A DNA stretch of 64,000 bases. It comes from Heracleum sosnowskyi. Taxonomy: Eukaryota > Streptophyta > Magnoliopsida > Apiales > Apiaceae. Below are positions 24,614 through 37,593 of this stretch, in pieces (the first letter of the stretch is position 1; each line of letters opens with the position of its first letter). The DNA is taken from NCBI GenBank assembly GCA_030848705.1, contig CM061236.1:59787481-59851480 (forward strand), given 5' to 3'. The notes under the pieces are model-generated. The model worked only from the letters and a program-made list of their open reading frames with translations, was not told where the DNA came from and ran no database searches. A program made the position numbers and the translations under genes.

Positions 24614-27600
24614 ATCTCCTCAAGTTCTCAGCATTCCAGGCCCTTGGTATGAGCTTTCCCCGTATGTCATTGAGATGATAAGTTCCCTCCTATAGAACTG
24701 ATTTGATCTGATACGGGCCTTCCCAATATGCACCAAATACTCCATGATTAACTACCTTGGTGTTAGGCATGACTCGACGGAGAACCAAGTCCCCTATTTG
24801 GAAAGGTCGGGCTCTCACCTTGCGGTTATAATGCCTGGCAGTTCTCTGGTGATATGCTAGCAGCCTTGCTTGGGAGTCAACCCGTATTTCTTCAATCATG
24901 TCCAAGTAAAAACGATGATTCTTCTCACTATTCTCTGGGTCATAATGAGCTCTCCTAAAAGATCCAGCTCCCACCTCTACCGGGACCATAGCCTCACATC
25001 CATACACCAAGGAGAAAGGGGTCTCACTCATTGTGGTTCGGGGAGTGGTATTGTAAGACCATAAGACTTGTGGAAGTTCCTCCGGCCAATTTCCCTTAGC
25101 ATCCTCTAGCTTTGCCTTCAGTGTGTGCTTGAGAATTTTGTTGATTGCCTCAGTCTGACCATTTGTCTGTGGATGGCTCACTGCACTGAAACTCTTCAGA
25201 ATCCCCAACCGATCACAAAATTCTCTCATCTCCTTACTGTCAAACTGTTTACCATTGTCCGAGATCAACTTGTAGGGTATTCCAAATCGACAAACAATAG
25301 CCCGATACACAAAGTCAATGAGCTTCTTTGCGGTTATTGTGGCTAAGGGCTCATCCTCTGGCCACTTAGTGAAATAATCCACCGCAACCACAACATACTT
25401 CACACTACCTTTAGCCTTAGGCAGTTCTCCAATCAAATCTATCCCCCACATGGAAAAGGGCCAAGGGCTCATGAGTGAGGTCAATGGTGCCACCGGGCTG
25501 TTGTGAAAATTTGCATACCTTTGGCACTTGTCACAAGCTCTAGCAAACTCGAAAGCATCTTTTTTTAGAGTTGGCCAGTAATATCCTTGACGAAGTATCT
25601 TTTGTGCCAATGAGCTACCCCCCGAGTGATTTCCACAAATACCTTCATGGACTTCCCTTAGTATATAGTTGCACTCTTCTCCATCAACACACTTGAGTAG
25701 GGGCACATTGAAGCCTCTCCTATATAAGCCTCCATCATATATTGCATACCTGGCAGCCATATATCGCACCCGTCGTGCTTCATTTTTATCACCTGGTAAA
25801 GCCCCATTTTTGATATAAGCCAAGAGTGGAGTCATCCATGTTGCCCCATCTTCCACCACCATAAGCTCTACCTCTGGCACGCGGCCTCCTCTATATTTCC
25901 TAGGGTGTTGACCCTAACAGAGTGGTCTCACGACGTGAACCGAACTTTGCAAGTTCGTCTGCTGTTTCGTTCTGGCCCCGAGGGATGAGCTCCGAGTTTA
26001 CCTCATTAAATAACTTGATCAACCTTTCCGCGCAGCTCAAATACAACTCCGTTCTAGGCCCTCGTGCTTGATACCCCCCATTTATCTGGTATACCACGAT
26101 CATGGAATCACTAAAAGCGTTAAGGTTTTCCACCTTTAGTTCCAATGCCAACTTGAATCCGTTAATCAAAGCCTCATACTCAGCATCATTGTTTGTTGCA
26201 TAAAAAGTGAAGTGAACAGCCCTCTTCACCCTACATCCTTCTGGGCTTACTAGCTCAAATCCGGCTCCAGCTCCATCTCCATTGGACGCCCCATCCACAT
26301 ATAAGCTCCACCACGGGGCACTATTCTGACTTTCCTCTGCTGGTATTTCCGAAAAATTTTGCAACGCCCTAGAGTCCTCTTCTGTTTGTGGTGAGAATTC
26401 TAACATAAAGTCTGCTAGCGCTTGTCCTTTAACCGCAACCCGAGGCTTATATTCCACATCGAACTGTCCCAGCTCTACAGCCCACTTCAACATTCTTCCT
26501 GAAGTTTCTGGTTTATGCAACACTTGTCTAAGTGGATAAGCTGTCCTCACCTCAACTTTATGAGCCTGAAAATAAGGACGGAGCTTCCGTGAAGCGAGGA
26601 TCAGAGCATACACCAGTTTTTCCATGTTCAAGTATCGAGTTTCTGCGCCCACCAGCCTTTTGCCCACATAATAAACCGGGAGCTGAACTCCGCCTTCCTC
26701 TCGAATTAGCACTACACTTACCGCATACTCCGATACTGCTAAATAAAGCACCAGTACCTCCCCTTGTTGTGGGTTAGACAATAGAGGTGGTGTGCTCAAA
26801 TGTTTCTTGATTTTTTGAAAGGCCTCTTCACATTCCTCTGTCCATTGAAAATTCTTTCCCACCTTCTTAATGGCTGTAAAGAACTCTTGGCACTTGTCAG
26901 AAGATTTTGAGACAAATCTGTTCAATGCCGCAATTCTCCCTGTGAGACTCTGCACATCCCTCACCCTGCGAGGTGATCTCATCTCCATTAGAGCCTTGAT
27001 CTTGGCTGGGTTGGCTTCAATTCCTCGATGGTTGACAATAAACCCCAGGAATTTTCCCGACTCCACCCCAAACACACATTTTTGGGGGTTGAGCTTCATT
27101 CTATAGATGCGTAAGATAGTGAACATTTCTGCCAAATGCTTGATGTGGTCCTTGGCCTCCTTTGATTTTACAAGCATGTCATCAACATACACTTCCATTG
27201 TTTTACCGATATGATCTTTAAACATCTTATTCACCAACCTTTGATAAGTTGCTCCAGCATTGACTAACCCAAAAGGCATCCCAATATAACAGTATAGGCC
27301 TCGATCAGTGATGAACGAAGTGTGTTCCTGATGTGGCCCATACATAGGAATTTGATTATAGCCTGAGTAGGCGTCCATGAAGCTTAACAATGTGTGTCCT
27401 GCAGTGGCATCTACAAGCTGATCGATACGAGGAAGTGGAAAGCTATCTTTTGGACAAGCTTTGTTCAAGTCGGTGAAGTCAACACAGGTTCTACACTTCC
27501 CATTTGGCTTCTTTACCAGCACAGGATTAGCCAACCAAGTCGGGTAGAATGACTCCTTGATGAGCCCGACTTCCATCAATATGTCCACCTCTTCTCTAAG

Positions 27601-28911
27601 GGCCTCCGCTCTCTCCCCACTAATAGGTCTTCTCTTCTGCCTTGTTCCCTTCTTGCTGGGATCTAAGTTCAGCGTGAGACCATGCAAATACATCCAGGTT
27701 TTCTTTAAGGAATGAGACGAGGTTGTTCCTCAGTTCGGGGCCAAGGTTTGCTCCAATCCTCAAGACTTTAGCCGAGTCGTTTGGGTCCACCAAGATAGGA
27801 ATGATATCCTCGAATGTTCCAGCTCCGTCTGGTAGGGGAGACATTCTTGGGTCCAAATCAACATCAAAGCCTCTATCCATGCTAGGCTCTCCTACTTCAG
27901 TAACACTAAGATGATCCCCATTGCTGATGGACAACTCTGGTGTTTCTTGCTGGATATTTCCTTCTGTTGTAATGGTGACCTCGCGGCAGACTCCAGTTGG
28001 CAAGTTTATCAGAATTGAGGTCTCTTTCTTCGCCCACTTTCCTTTATTCAATCTGGCGGCTACCTGTTCTGGGCTCTCATCATCATCACTAGCCTCCTCC
28101 ACTATGCCTTCCTGCAATGTCATTATGGGTTGAGAGGGCTCCATCATTAAGGCTCCGGGCCTAGGCTCCACTTCAATTCCCAAATTTTTGAAGTAGTCTT
28201 CTGGGAGTTCCTCTATAGATATCATGTTATAGACATCCATCATGAGAGTGTCCACACGCTTTCTTTTCTTCTCTTCACTATCTTCCACAAGATCTTGTTT
28301 TCTAAGGTCTACCACCTCTCGCGGAACATCCAACTTCTCTGCTCCTTTCATGGCTTGGTTGTAGCATACTCTTGAGTCATATTGGCATCCCTTCACTTGT
28401 CCAACACCTGTGGGAGTTGGAAATTTCATAGTTAAGTGATAGACAGAGGTAACTACTTTCATCTCCTTAAGGATTGGTCTCCCAATGATGGCGTTATAAG
28501 CACACGGCTGGTCCACCACAGTAAAAGTGACAATTTGTGTGGCCACGTGGGGGTTGTCTCCTAAACTGACCGGAAGCTGGATTGTTCCTCGAATTCCTAC
28601 TGAAGCCCCAGTGAACCCGTAGAGCTGGTTTCCGCTTGAGACCAATTCTCTGTCTAGGAATCCAAGCCTTTTGTAAGTGTCATAGATCAAGATATTCACA
28701 ACGCTCCCATTGTCCACCAGCACCCGATATACATTAGTAGACCCGATTTTTATCCTTACCACAAGAGCATCAGCATGAGGATCGTGTACCCATTTGGCAT
28801 CTTCTTCACTAAACATGATTTCATCTCTCTCTTTCGTGAACAGATAAGGAGGCCTTTGCTCAAGACGATGAACATTGGTTAGAGGACGGTCTTTTGCCTC
28901 TCGAGCATATC
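24614..28911 (-). pseudogene. Tat-type Ty3-gypsy pol (protease, RT, RNase H, integrase), broken
   Basis: Minus strand, gene order of gypsy elements. Open frame enters from the Tekay junction at 28911. Protease VLVDNGSVVNIL near 28710. A deletion with frame change near 27680 removes the linker normally found between DVFAWSH and LNLDPSKK. Reverse transcriptase has FMDAYSGYNQIPM and YVDD (near 27190). RNase H has LYVDGASNGDGAG, DAEYEALI and FSDSMIVV. A one-base insertion near 25907 shifts the frame into integrase, which has the H-H-C-C finger (HEGICGNHSG, CDKCQ) and catalytic Asp, Asp, Glu in WGIDLIG, ISDNGKQF and GQTEAIN. A TAG at 24690-24692 precedes the last 26 codons, which run into the Copia-1 site. 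Gag and the 5' LTR are beyond the window. Confidence 0.9.
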
Positions 28912-30052
28912 TGTAACACCCCCAGATCCGGGGTCAGGAATCTGGGTTGTCACGCTCCATCAATATACCATACCTGCATTACTTACAACAATCTTCTAAT
29001 ACAACTCCAAAGACCCCAATCACTTACGCGCACACACACAAGTTATAGCCTTGGAAATGAGCAACAATAAGTAACATTTGTTATTACAATCCAAATGTAC
29101 TATCCAGGATCTCATCTATCATTTACAACCTCTACCTGAAGTTACAATAATAGACCTCACAATACTATACAAGGTTTAGTAATACAAACCCACTCAAAAT
29201 AATTCTCACTAATTTAAGCTGCAACTATTCTGCTCACACTGACAATATCCATCCTACATCAACTAACTCCAGGGTGGTCTCTCCATTCCCTTGCTCTCGT
29301 AACACGAGGTGGATTCGGCAATGTTTTCCTCATGCTGAAATATTTAATAAAGCAAGAATGAGCTAATAGTGCTCAGCAAGAAATCTATCCCAATTTAAAT
29401 CTTTAAACCTTTTAGGGAGATAATCCATAAGGGATCAAAGCTTTTATCACTACTAGGGTCTAACCCCAAAATAGTATACCGTTTAAAATACCATATGACT
29501 TATAATCATACTCATATACTCTTCGTAAATCCTTTGGAAATCCATGGTATCATTATGATAAACCAAGTCTCAAACATATCTTTATAACCACATGTTACGC
29601 ATTAAACGGATAAGTTGCTAGTATAACATAAAAGATGAAGTTACGAGGAAAATTAATATAAGGTTTCCGTAACCCAAAATCCACTTATGCATATATAATC
29701 TGAGTAAGGTTTTATCAGAGTCATAACTCATAAAATAAAAGATGAAGTTGCAAGGATTTATTGTAACTACAGTTTAATAACAACAATTACCCAATCACTC
29801 TTTCAACAATCAACATCAGCCTCCAAGCTGTTTCAATATCAATCAATCTTAACAGTTCAATCTGTTGTATAGATAACACAATTAGTTACTCTATTTATTA
29901 AAAGCATTTATCTGAAACAATTCACTTTTAAAACATTTTCATTATTATCTTATCCGAGGGACTGGGACTTTCAAGCCACTGGATATGATTAAACGATGAT
30001 CAGTCGCTTCAATCAAGTCCTTCCGAGGGACCTTTTTACTACTAGTAGATGG

Positions 30053-30160
30053 ACAAGAACACTTTCCGAACTTGACCAGGCCAAGAACACTTTTCGAACT
30101 TACCATGACAAGAACGACTTTTCAAACTTGTCTTGATGATGCAAGAACACTTTTCGAACT
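30053..30160. repeat. Four copies of CAAGAACACTTTTCGAACTT
   Basis: Copies begin at about 30054, 30084, 30110 (diverged) and 30141, spaced 26-31 bases apart, with minor changes. Part of the Tekay LTR; function unknown. Confidence 0.75.
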
Positions 30161-30772
30161 TGTCAATCATCCTTTGGCAGCACATGGGCCAGAAATAAAA
30201 TGGTTGGACCGACTAGATACGGTCACTTACGCAGGATTACCGCATATCCGGTATTCTCAATCCGCAGTAACGACATTCAAGTCGACCGCAATCTAGTTGC
30301 AATAGTACACTGACCAATCCGGTCACATCTGTTAGGGCATCATATACAATGATCCCTGCACTAACAAGCCCCATTAATAACAGGAAGAATCTTTACTCAT
30401 ATAATGTTCGAAGGAACAATCTTCGAACTATGATAACTATTACCAACAAAATACTTAGTTCATCTCCGTATCATTCATTTGAGTCCACTTCACTTAATTA
30501 CACTTCCCTATTCTAGGGATTCACAAGTCCTTATACATATATATTACTTAGGGTAGCCATGCCTACCTCAAAATATTCCTCAACTCATATTTAGTTTATG
30601 CATATATATATTTATATAAGTATATACACTTTATCACGAGCAATAATACAGCTTAGAATATCCTTCGTAAATATTGAAGGTCAAGGATAAACTCTTAATA
30701 ATATAACTCATTTTAAAACGGGTTAAAAGTATTTAATAAATAATCGAGTAATATTTATTAAATAAGTAAACC

Positions 30773-31230
30773 TTAAACGAATATTCGAAAATAATATTCA
30801 TTAAGTAAATAATGATTAAATGAATATTCAAAAATAATATTCATTAAATAAATAAGGATTAAATGAATATTCAAAATAATATTCATTAAATAAATAAGCC
30901 TTAAATGAATATTCCAAAATAATATTCATTAAATAAATAAAGATTAAATGAATATTCCAAAATAATATTCATTAATTAAATAACCTTGAATGAATATTCT
31001 AAAATAATATTCATTAAATAAATAATGACTGAATGAATATTCAAAATAATATTCATTAAATAAATAAAGATTAAATGAATATTCAAAATAATATTCATAA
31101 AATAAATAAACCTTAAATGAATATTCAAAAATAATATTCATTAAATAAACAAGGATTAAATGAATATTCAAAATAATATTCATTAAATAAATAATGACTG
31201 AATGAATATTCAAAATAATATTCATTGAAT
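30773..31230. repeat. Tandem array of 11 hairpin units (41-43 bases)
   Basis: Eleven consecutive units each carry AATGAATATT, a 4-6 base loop, then AATATTCATT, followed by AAATAAATAA. Each unit is thus a perfect or near-perfect 10-base inverted repeat. The units differ at few positions. Lies within the Tekay LTR. Confidence 0.9.
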
Positions 31231-33658
31231 AAATAATCATAAAGCAAGTATCACAATATACTTTCGAAAACAGTTATGCCTTCCATTAGCATATATAACA
31301 GAAATAGGCTTCAAATAGTATTTCTCGACTGAGATAATACTCAAATAACATTCCTTGAAAGATATAGTAAGCAAATATCATTCCTCGAATGATATCATAC
31401 TCGAATAACAATCCTCAAAGTACATAGTATTCTGCCGATGGAATCCCTCCGGGTTTCCACGGCTATCTACATATCTCAAAATACCGACTCCCGATTTAGA
31501 GTCGAAAACAATGAATATGCTCTTATATTTAGAGCTACCAGGTAAACCGGTTCATAACTACTTAACTCAAAAGATTTTATATAATCCAAAGGTCAAATCC
31601 ATTTCAACAATTTTATACCGTCACATCTATATACGATGTGAGGTTTGAAAGCATGCATAATACATATCACATAAATCATCCAAATATTATAACTTAAAAT
31701 AAAGCATGGAATGAGAAAACTTGCCTGGAAATCCCGAAGTAGCAATAAGTCTTAGGTTGGTCCAGTAATCTAGAATCAACACGAGGTTCAAGATTAATAA
31801 CTTCAACGCTTTCACCATACTAAGTATATACTAACTCAAGTACAAGTCCATTTTCAAGTTAACTCCTTAAGATCCTCCACTCGAGCATGCTCGCTCACGC
31901 ATTTTTATAAAATTGAGATTTAATCCTTTTTGCACGAATTCTTTTCGAGGGTCTTCCTAAACATACCTAGCATGTTATCACAAAGTTTCACATTTTATTA
32001 TGACCTCTAAGTGGTTCGATCCTAACCTCAAAGTTGACTAAGTGGCACGATTTGGTTTTACGAACGCCTTACACTAAAACACATGTTTCTCCTAAACCGT
32101 AAATAGTAATGACATGATTCTTTCTCTCACGTAAACTAGAAACAAAGCTCTACACACTCATGTTCATCATTGAACCAAACGAGGCAGTTAGGTTTTCGAA
32201 TTCTAGGCAGTTTTTAGCGTTACCGAAAATCGGTCATTACGTCGGCTTAAAACTTAAAATTTCCGAGATTCAAATCTCATTCCAATTCACCACCAATCAT
32301 CATACACATCAATTACAACACTTAAAGTCCATTATCAATCTCAAACCGAGCCAATCCAGTTGGTACCATATTTAAAATCCATCCACAACTCATCCAACAA
32401 CTAAACAAACTACATAATCCACTTACTCATGACCTTAACAATACATTCATGCTTCCATCTTTCAATTATAAACATAAAACTCAACAAAACACTATTCATC
32501 ATCTTCTTAAACTCAATAAAAGATCATGGTAGAGATGGTGGGTGTTGGAGATGTTACCTTAGATGCGAAGAGCTTGGAAAGGGCTTCGATTCGAGTGGTA
32601 GAACACGAGAAACAAGCAAGCAAGCAAGCAAGCATTCCATCTTTTTCTTCTTCTTCCATTCGTTTTTTTCTTCAAGAAATGGGGGGTGGGGGGCTGCTCC
32701 CTTTGTGTGTGAAATGTGTGGTGGAGGTGTGGTGATAAGGTAGATATTTTCTTTTTAACAAATGCAAGTTAGCCCCTCAAGTTTGGTTAAGCTTACAAGC
32801 TTCTTTAACACACTTCTTCCACCAATTCATTCGTTTCCCTTTTTCTTTTAATACTTATCTTCTTCTTTATTTCCTAAGTTATAATACGTCCAAAGTTGCT
32901 CCTTCAAGCGGATTTTCGATTCTCGTTTTCGTTTGCGATTTCTGACTATGCGATTAGTAACCGTTTATTATTCCTGAACTTCCGCTGAAATATAGGATCA
33001 ATCGGAGACTATAAAATTTTACTATTCACCTTGGAGTACTATTCATCAATGTTACTATTCATCCTTGTTTTTGTTCCTCTTGAAACGATTCGAAAATATT
33101 TCCTAAAAAGAGCGAATAAAACTCTACGCGATTCTTGCAGTGAATAGTAACTATTCACTATTCGTCCTAACAATCGAATATTTAATTAAAATGGTTCGAG
33201 CTTGAATCTTGGAATATAAATGGGATTTATATACTCTCATTTGTGTCGCCTTGTTCTGCTACCGCTTTAATCTCGTTGAACGCTCGCAAGGATTTCTTAA
33301 GTGTTCTATCGAAGTAGTTTACCGTAAACGTTCTTGATATCTTAATAACTTTGCTAAATCCATATCCATGAAATTTATGATATAAAATCCTCCAATATAT
33401 TTATATAATGATTAATCCATCAGTAATAGGTGAAATTTCGGAGAAAACAGAAAATGCTCTTTTTCTGATTCTGACAGCTTTTGCATTCCTTCATTTTCAT
33501 AGTAGATCACTAATACGACTTCGAAAGTTCATTATCCCGACTCGTACATAGGGTGGTCTGAAAATCTTTTTCGGTTCAGAAATGTACTATTCATCAGGAT
33601 TTTACTATTCATCAAATAATTTTTTTTTTAACTAAGTCCAAAATTTGGGGTTATTACA

Positions 33659-33901
33659 GTCTCCCCTCCTTAAAAGGATTCCGTCCCGGAATCTAAGAAA
33701 ATAGCTGAGGTTACTCTTTCAATATAGAAATCTCCAGTTTCCAGGTTGACTCTTCAACCCTCTGGTCTTATTACCACTCTTACTCATTCCGGTCTGTGAT
33801 ATCTACCAGACGCTTTATATAAGCCAATTCTGGCTATGTTCATATACACCCATTTTCTATCAACATTCGATTATTCTTGCAATCGGCGGTACAACACTTA
33901 C
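33659..33901 (-). mobile_element. Tekay 3' interior end with polypurine tract
   Basis: The minus strand reads CCTTTTAAGGAGGGGAGAC (33659-33677) right before the LTR, a polypurine tract. The remaining 220 bases are the decayed tail after integrase. The sequence continues at 58030 on the other side of Copia-2; CTTAC at 33897-33901 is the target duplication. Confidence 0.65.
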
Positions 33902-35013
33902 TGTAAAGCATAATGTAACATAAGATGTAAAAGAGATAACTACAACTCAACAAAGGACGAGACAGACAATAGTATTAAAAGAAGCACAGGAATCCAGAAT
34001 CAAAGAAGAAAAGGTAAACTCAAAAAAATCAAAATACGTTATGTATTCTTGAAGTCTGTAAACAGGTCACGGAAAGAAGTTCATGAAAATGTTCAAGCCT
34101 CAGTGACAGCAAAAGAAACAAGACTTTCAAGACGACAGAAGTATGTGAATGATTTAGGGTTAAGTACCACGGGATTCAAGTGATTTAAATGAAGCAACCA
34201 GAATGACAAAGGACGTATCAGCAGCATTGAATTGAAGACATAAAAGAAGAATTGATCAAGTGTTATTCATCTGTGAACCAGACCAGTTGCACTAGGTGAC
34301 GGCACTGAAAAGATCAAGTTGTTTTATCGTCTCAGAAGAAAGTGATACAGTCTATTACTTAAACACCCAGGAGCTCAGTGGAATCATTAATTGATAAAAG
34401 ACAAGAAACAAGAATTCGATAGTTTTTCATTTAAGAAAACTATCGAATGGTATAATAATGATTCATTGAAAACCATGTTTACTTTAATTTGGTATTCGAT
34501 AGTTTTGATTAAAAAACTATCGAATGGTAAATTAAAGTATTTCATTCGATGGTTTTTAAATTGTGGAGCAGGTGAAAAGTATTCTTTGTTTTTCAAGTTG
34601 ATGAAGATCCAACTGCCAGGATTGATTCTTCAAGTTTGGTTCGATGGTTTTTCAAATGAAGTCTACAATTAATACGAGAGAAGATAGTGTCTTCTTCAGT
34701 TAAGGCATTCTACACAAAAACATTACTAAGAGAGAGAACTGAGCCGGAGAAATTATCAGAGAATTAATAGTGCTCAGAATTTGATCATTGTTTTATATTT
34801 GTGTAACCTTAAACTCATTGAAGCTAATCTACGGATTAGAAATTGTAGCACCCCTCGAGGTTTATATTTATAAAAAGATATATTCCCCGAAACTTGATTT
34901 GGTTTGGTGTGTTTGATTTCGTTATAGAACTGAAAGATTAATCCGCGAACAAAATTGAATTATTTGTGAGTATCGTATTCAACCCCCCCTTCTACGATAC
35001 TTTGGACCTAAAA
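33902..35013 (+). repeat. Copia-2 5' LTR
   Basis: 1112 bases. Contains six copies of TTCGATAGTTTTT or variants in both orientations (34414-34650). Ends CCTAAAA where the 3' LTR has CCTAACA. The primer site ATTGGTATCAGAGC follows at 35014. Confidence 0.9.
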
Positions 35014-35173
35014 ATTGGTATCAGAGCTACTTGATTGATATACAAATCAGATCCGGTGAATGAGACCAAAATCAAACGTAGCGTGAAAATTCGAAGCAAA
35101 TTTTTTAACTTTCAAATTTTTTCATTTAATTGGAATTTCTTGAATTTTAAACAATTTGAAATTTTCAGAAACC

Positions 35174-37582
35174 ATGAGTGCTCCAAAGACAACCGCTGGT
35201 ATTAAAGTTTCCCCGTTTACTAGAGATGATTTCGGTTTGTGGAAGATGAAGATGTTGTTATTTATCAAGGCATCTAATCCGTTGTATATTGGCATATTAG
35301 AGAACGGACCGTTTGTACCAATGAAACCAGTTAGTGAATCTACAGCTCCTGATGGTAGCAGGATTCCTTCAGGCACCCAACCTAAGGATATAAGTGAATT
35401 TACAGATTCTGACAAAGAACTTATTCGATTGGACACCGGTTTAATGTTGATATTGGCGGACTCCGCAGACAAGGAAATGAGCTATCAGTTGATGAACTGT
35501 ACAAGCGGGAAACATATGTGGGATACCATTAACTTGATAATGGAAGGAACTGAAGACGTGCAGGAAAAAAGATTGGACATTCTGACTTCTCAATACGAAG
35601 CATTTAGGTCATTGCCAGGAGAAAGTATAACTCAGGTCTTTGAGAAATATACTAAGCTTCTCAATGAATTGGCAATGAAAGGAAAGACCTATCCACTGAG
35701 AGAATCAAACAGGAAGTTCATGATGACGCTGCCCCATCATGTAGAACACAAGTCATCATCCATTAGAGAAAGAATTGACTTCACAAAGATGTCATTAGAG
35801 ATGATCTATGGCAAGTTGAAGACCTATGAGATGGAACAGGAACAAAGGGTGATAATCTACGGATTAGGGACAGTGGAGAACAAGCACAATGCACTTGTGA
35901 GATCAACAGCACTTGTAGTGGATGAACCAATAACTTCTGAGATTCAGGTTCAAACCCCTAGAGCTGGAAATGAGGTGATAATAGAATCAGAAATGGATTC
36001 TGTGAATCTGGGTGTTGATGAAAGTGATTACTACACCCTAGAAGAGCTTGAGCAAATGGAAGACAAAACCATGGCGTACTTAGCTGCAAAGTTTAGTCAC
36101 ATTCGTTTCAAGAGAAACCCTAAGTACAAGTTCAAGGGTTCAACCAACAGATTCCAGAAGAGCAATTATACACCTAGTACAGGCTTTAAGGGAGGCTACA
36201 AGACTGGCATGATTGATAGAAGCAAATCAAGATGCTACAACTGCAATGAGTTAGGGCATTTTGCCACTGAATGCCGGAAGCCTCGTCAAGCGAGAGACAT
36301 AAAAGATGTCTATGGAAAGAAGGATTCTTATGATGAGTTAAAGAAAGAGAATGCCAAGCTTAAACAGCAATTGGAGGCATTCTCTGGAAAGCAGAAAGGG
36401 AAAGCTTATATAGCAGAGGGAAAGCACTGGGATGATACTGATTCGGATGAAGAGGAAGAATATGTAAATGTTGCTCTAATGGCTGACTCTTCAGAGGAAT
36501 CACCACAATCATCTCAGGTACCTATCTTAACTACAATTGATATGTCTAATTCTGAGTACAAGAAAACTGTGCAAGATCTTAGTGTAGAATTGTTTAATGT
36601 ACACACAAGCATGTTAGCATCAGAAATGGAAAATGCTAAACTAGTTCTTAAGATTAAAAAGTTAGAATCTAAAAATGAAGAACTAGAGCTTGTAGCTGTA
36701 ACATTAGAAGATCTTAAGCAAAAGAATGCGTACTTAGAGAACAAGGTCAAGTGTAATGATGAGATAGAGACTATCCTCAGGAAGCAGATTTCAGATCTAG
36801 ATTTGAAGCTGAATGCTTTTAAGAATTCCTCTCTAGTGGCTAAGGAAATCATTGATACTCAGGCCATAGAGAATAAAACTGCTATAGGATTTGACTATAA
36901 CAAGAAAGCTGGTAAGAAGATTGTGGAATTCCCTGTGACATCTTCAGTTGTCAAAAGGAATACTCCACATGTTCTTAAGAATGTTGATTGTCCAGTTTTT
37001 GTTAAGCCGTTTCCACCACTCTTTCATGAGGATGACCTTTTCATAAGACAAGAATTGCTTGAGGAGGATTTGTTGAAGTAAAAAGAGGTAAAGACTAAGT
37101 TGCCTAGGAAATCAGTAAAAAATAAATTACCTAAACCTGATTTACCTAAAACTGAAGTAGGTGACGTAGTTAGTAATGTTAAAAAGAACAGGAATGGGAA
37201 GAAGAAGATTGTTAATCAGGAAATGGTTCCATTTTCTCCCATTGCATCTAGGAAGTTGTGCACTATTTGTAATTCTACTGGACACCTTACACATGCATGT
37301 AAAAAGGTTAAAGTAGAAACTGCTAATACTTCTGAAATGCATAACATGTCTGACATGCCTGATCTTCATGAACCCTGTGGAAAGAAAGATTGTTTTCTAT
37401 GTAAGTACAACATCATGCATGCTTATTTTAAGTTGATGTCTGATAGTAGCAATAGCACTGTTAATGTTAAATCCACAGATACTATGAATATCAAACCGGG
37501 TAAGACTAAATTGAATGTTACTCCTGTTAAATCATCTAAACCTTCAGGACCCAAACAATTTTGGGTACCAAAGTCCGCTTAA
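35174..37582 (+). pseudogene. Copia-2 gag with two zinc knuckles, one stop
   Basis: Starts at ATG 35174 (MSAPKTTAGIKVSPF), a UBN2-type Gag. First knuckle CYNCNELGHFATEC near residue 353; a coiled coil follows. An in-frame TAA at 37079-37081 interrupts it; beyond lie a second CX2CX4HX4C knuckle (CTICNSTGHLTHAC near 37260) and a Cys pair before NIMHAYF. It ends FWVPKSA with TAA at 37580-37582, the same point as Copia-1 gag. Confidence 0.85.
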
Positions 37583-37593
37583 TCAATCTGTGA

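Larger units (their letters stand above)
28912..33658 (-). repeat. Long LTR (4.7 kb) of a Tekay/Del-type gypsy element
   Basis: Bounded by TGTAACACCCC (28912) and GGGGTTATTACA (ends 33658), the inverted ends typical of chromovirus LTRs. A purine tract follows on the right (minus strand), making this the 3' LTR of a minus-strand element. The length fits Tekay/Del. The left flank 5-mer is ATATC (28907-28911); its partner is beyond the window. Inside are the hairpin array at 30773-31230, a four-copy motif at 30053-30160, a (CAAG) run near 32611-32633 and repeated TACTATTCATC near the right end. No believable gene lies in it. Confidence 0.75.

Noticed and set aside
30053..30160. CRISPR-like array of CAAGAACACTTTTCGAACTT
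   Set aside because: Only four diverged copies with uneven short gaps.
30773..31230. CRISPR-like regular repeats
   Set aside because: Units abut with no unique spacers, are palindromic and AT-rich, and lie in a plant LTR.
30944..31240. Minus-strand frame of 98 codons rich in Tyr/Ile
   Set aside because: Artefact of the hairpin array, whose units are partly in phase.
32429..32743. Overlapping short ORFs near a CAAG microsatellite
   Set aside because: Low-complexity, inside the Tekay LTR, no family resemblance.
34387..34672. Short ORFs on both strands in the Copia-2 LTR (and the copy at 57401-57674)
   Set aside because: They follow the inverted TCGATAG motifs and sit in LTRs; no coding signal.
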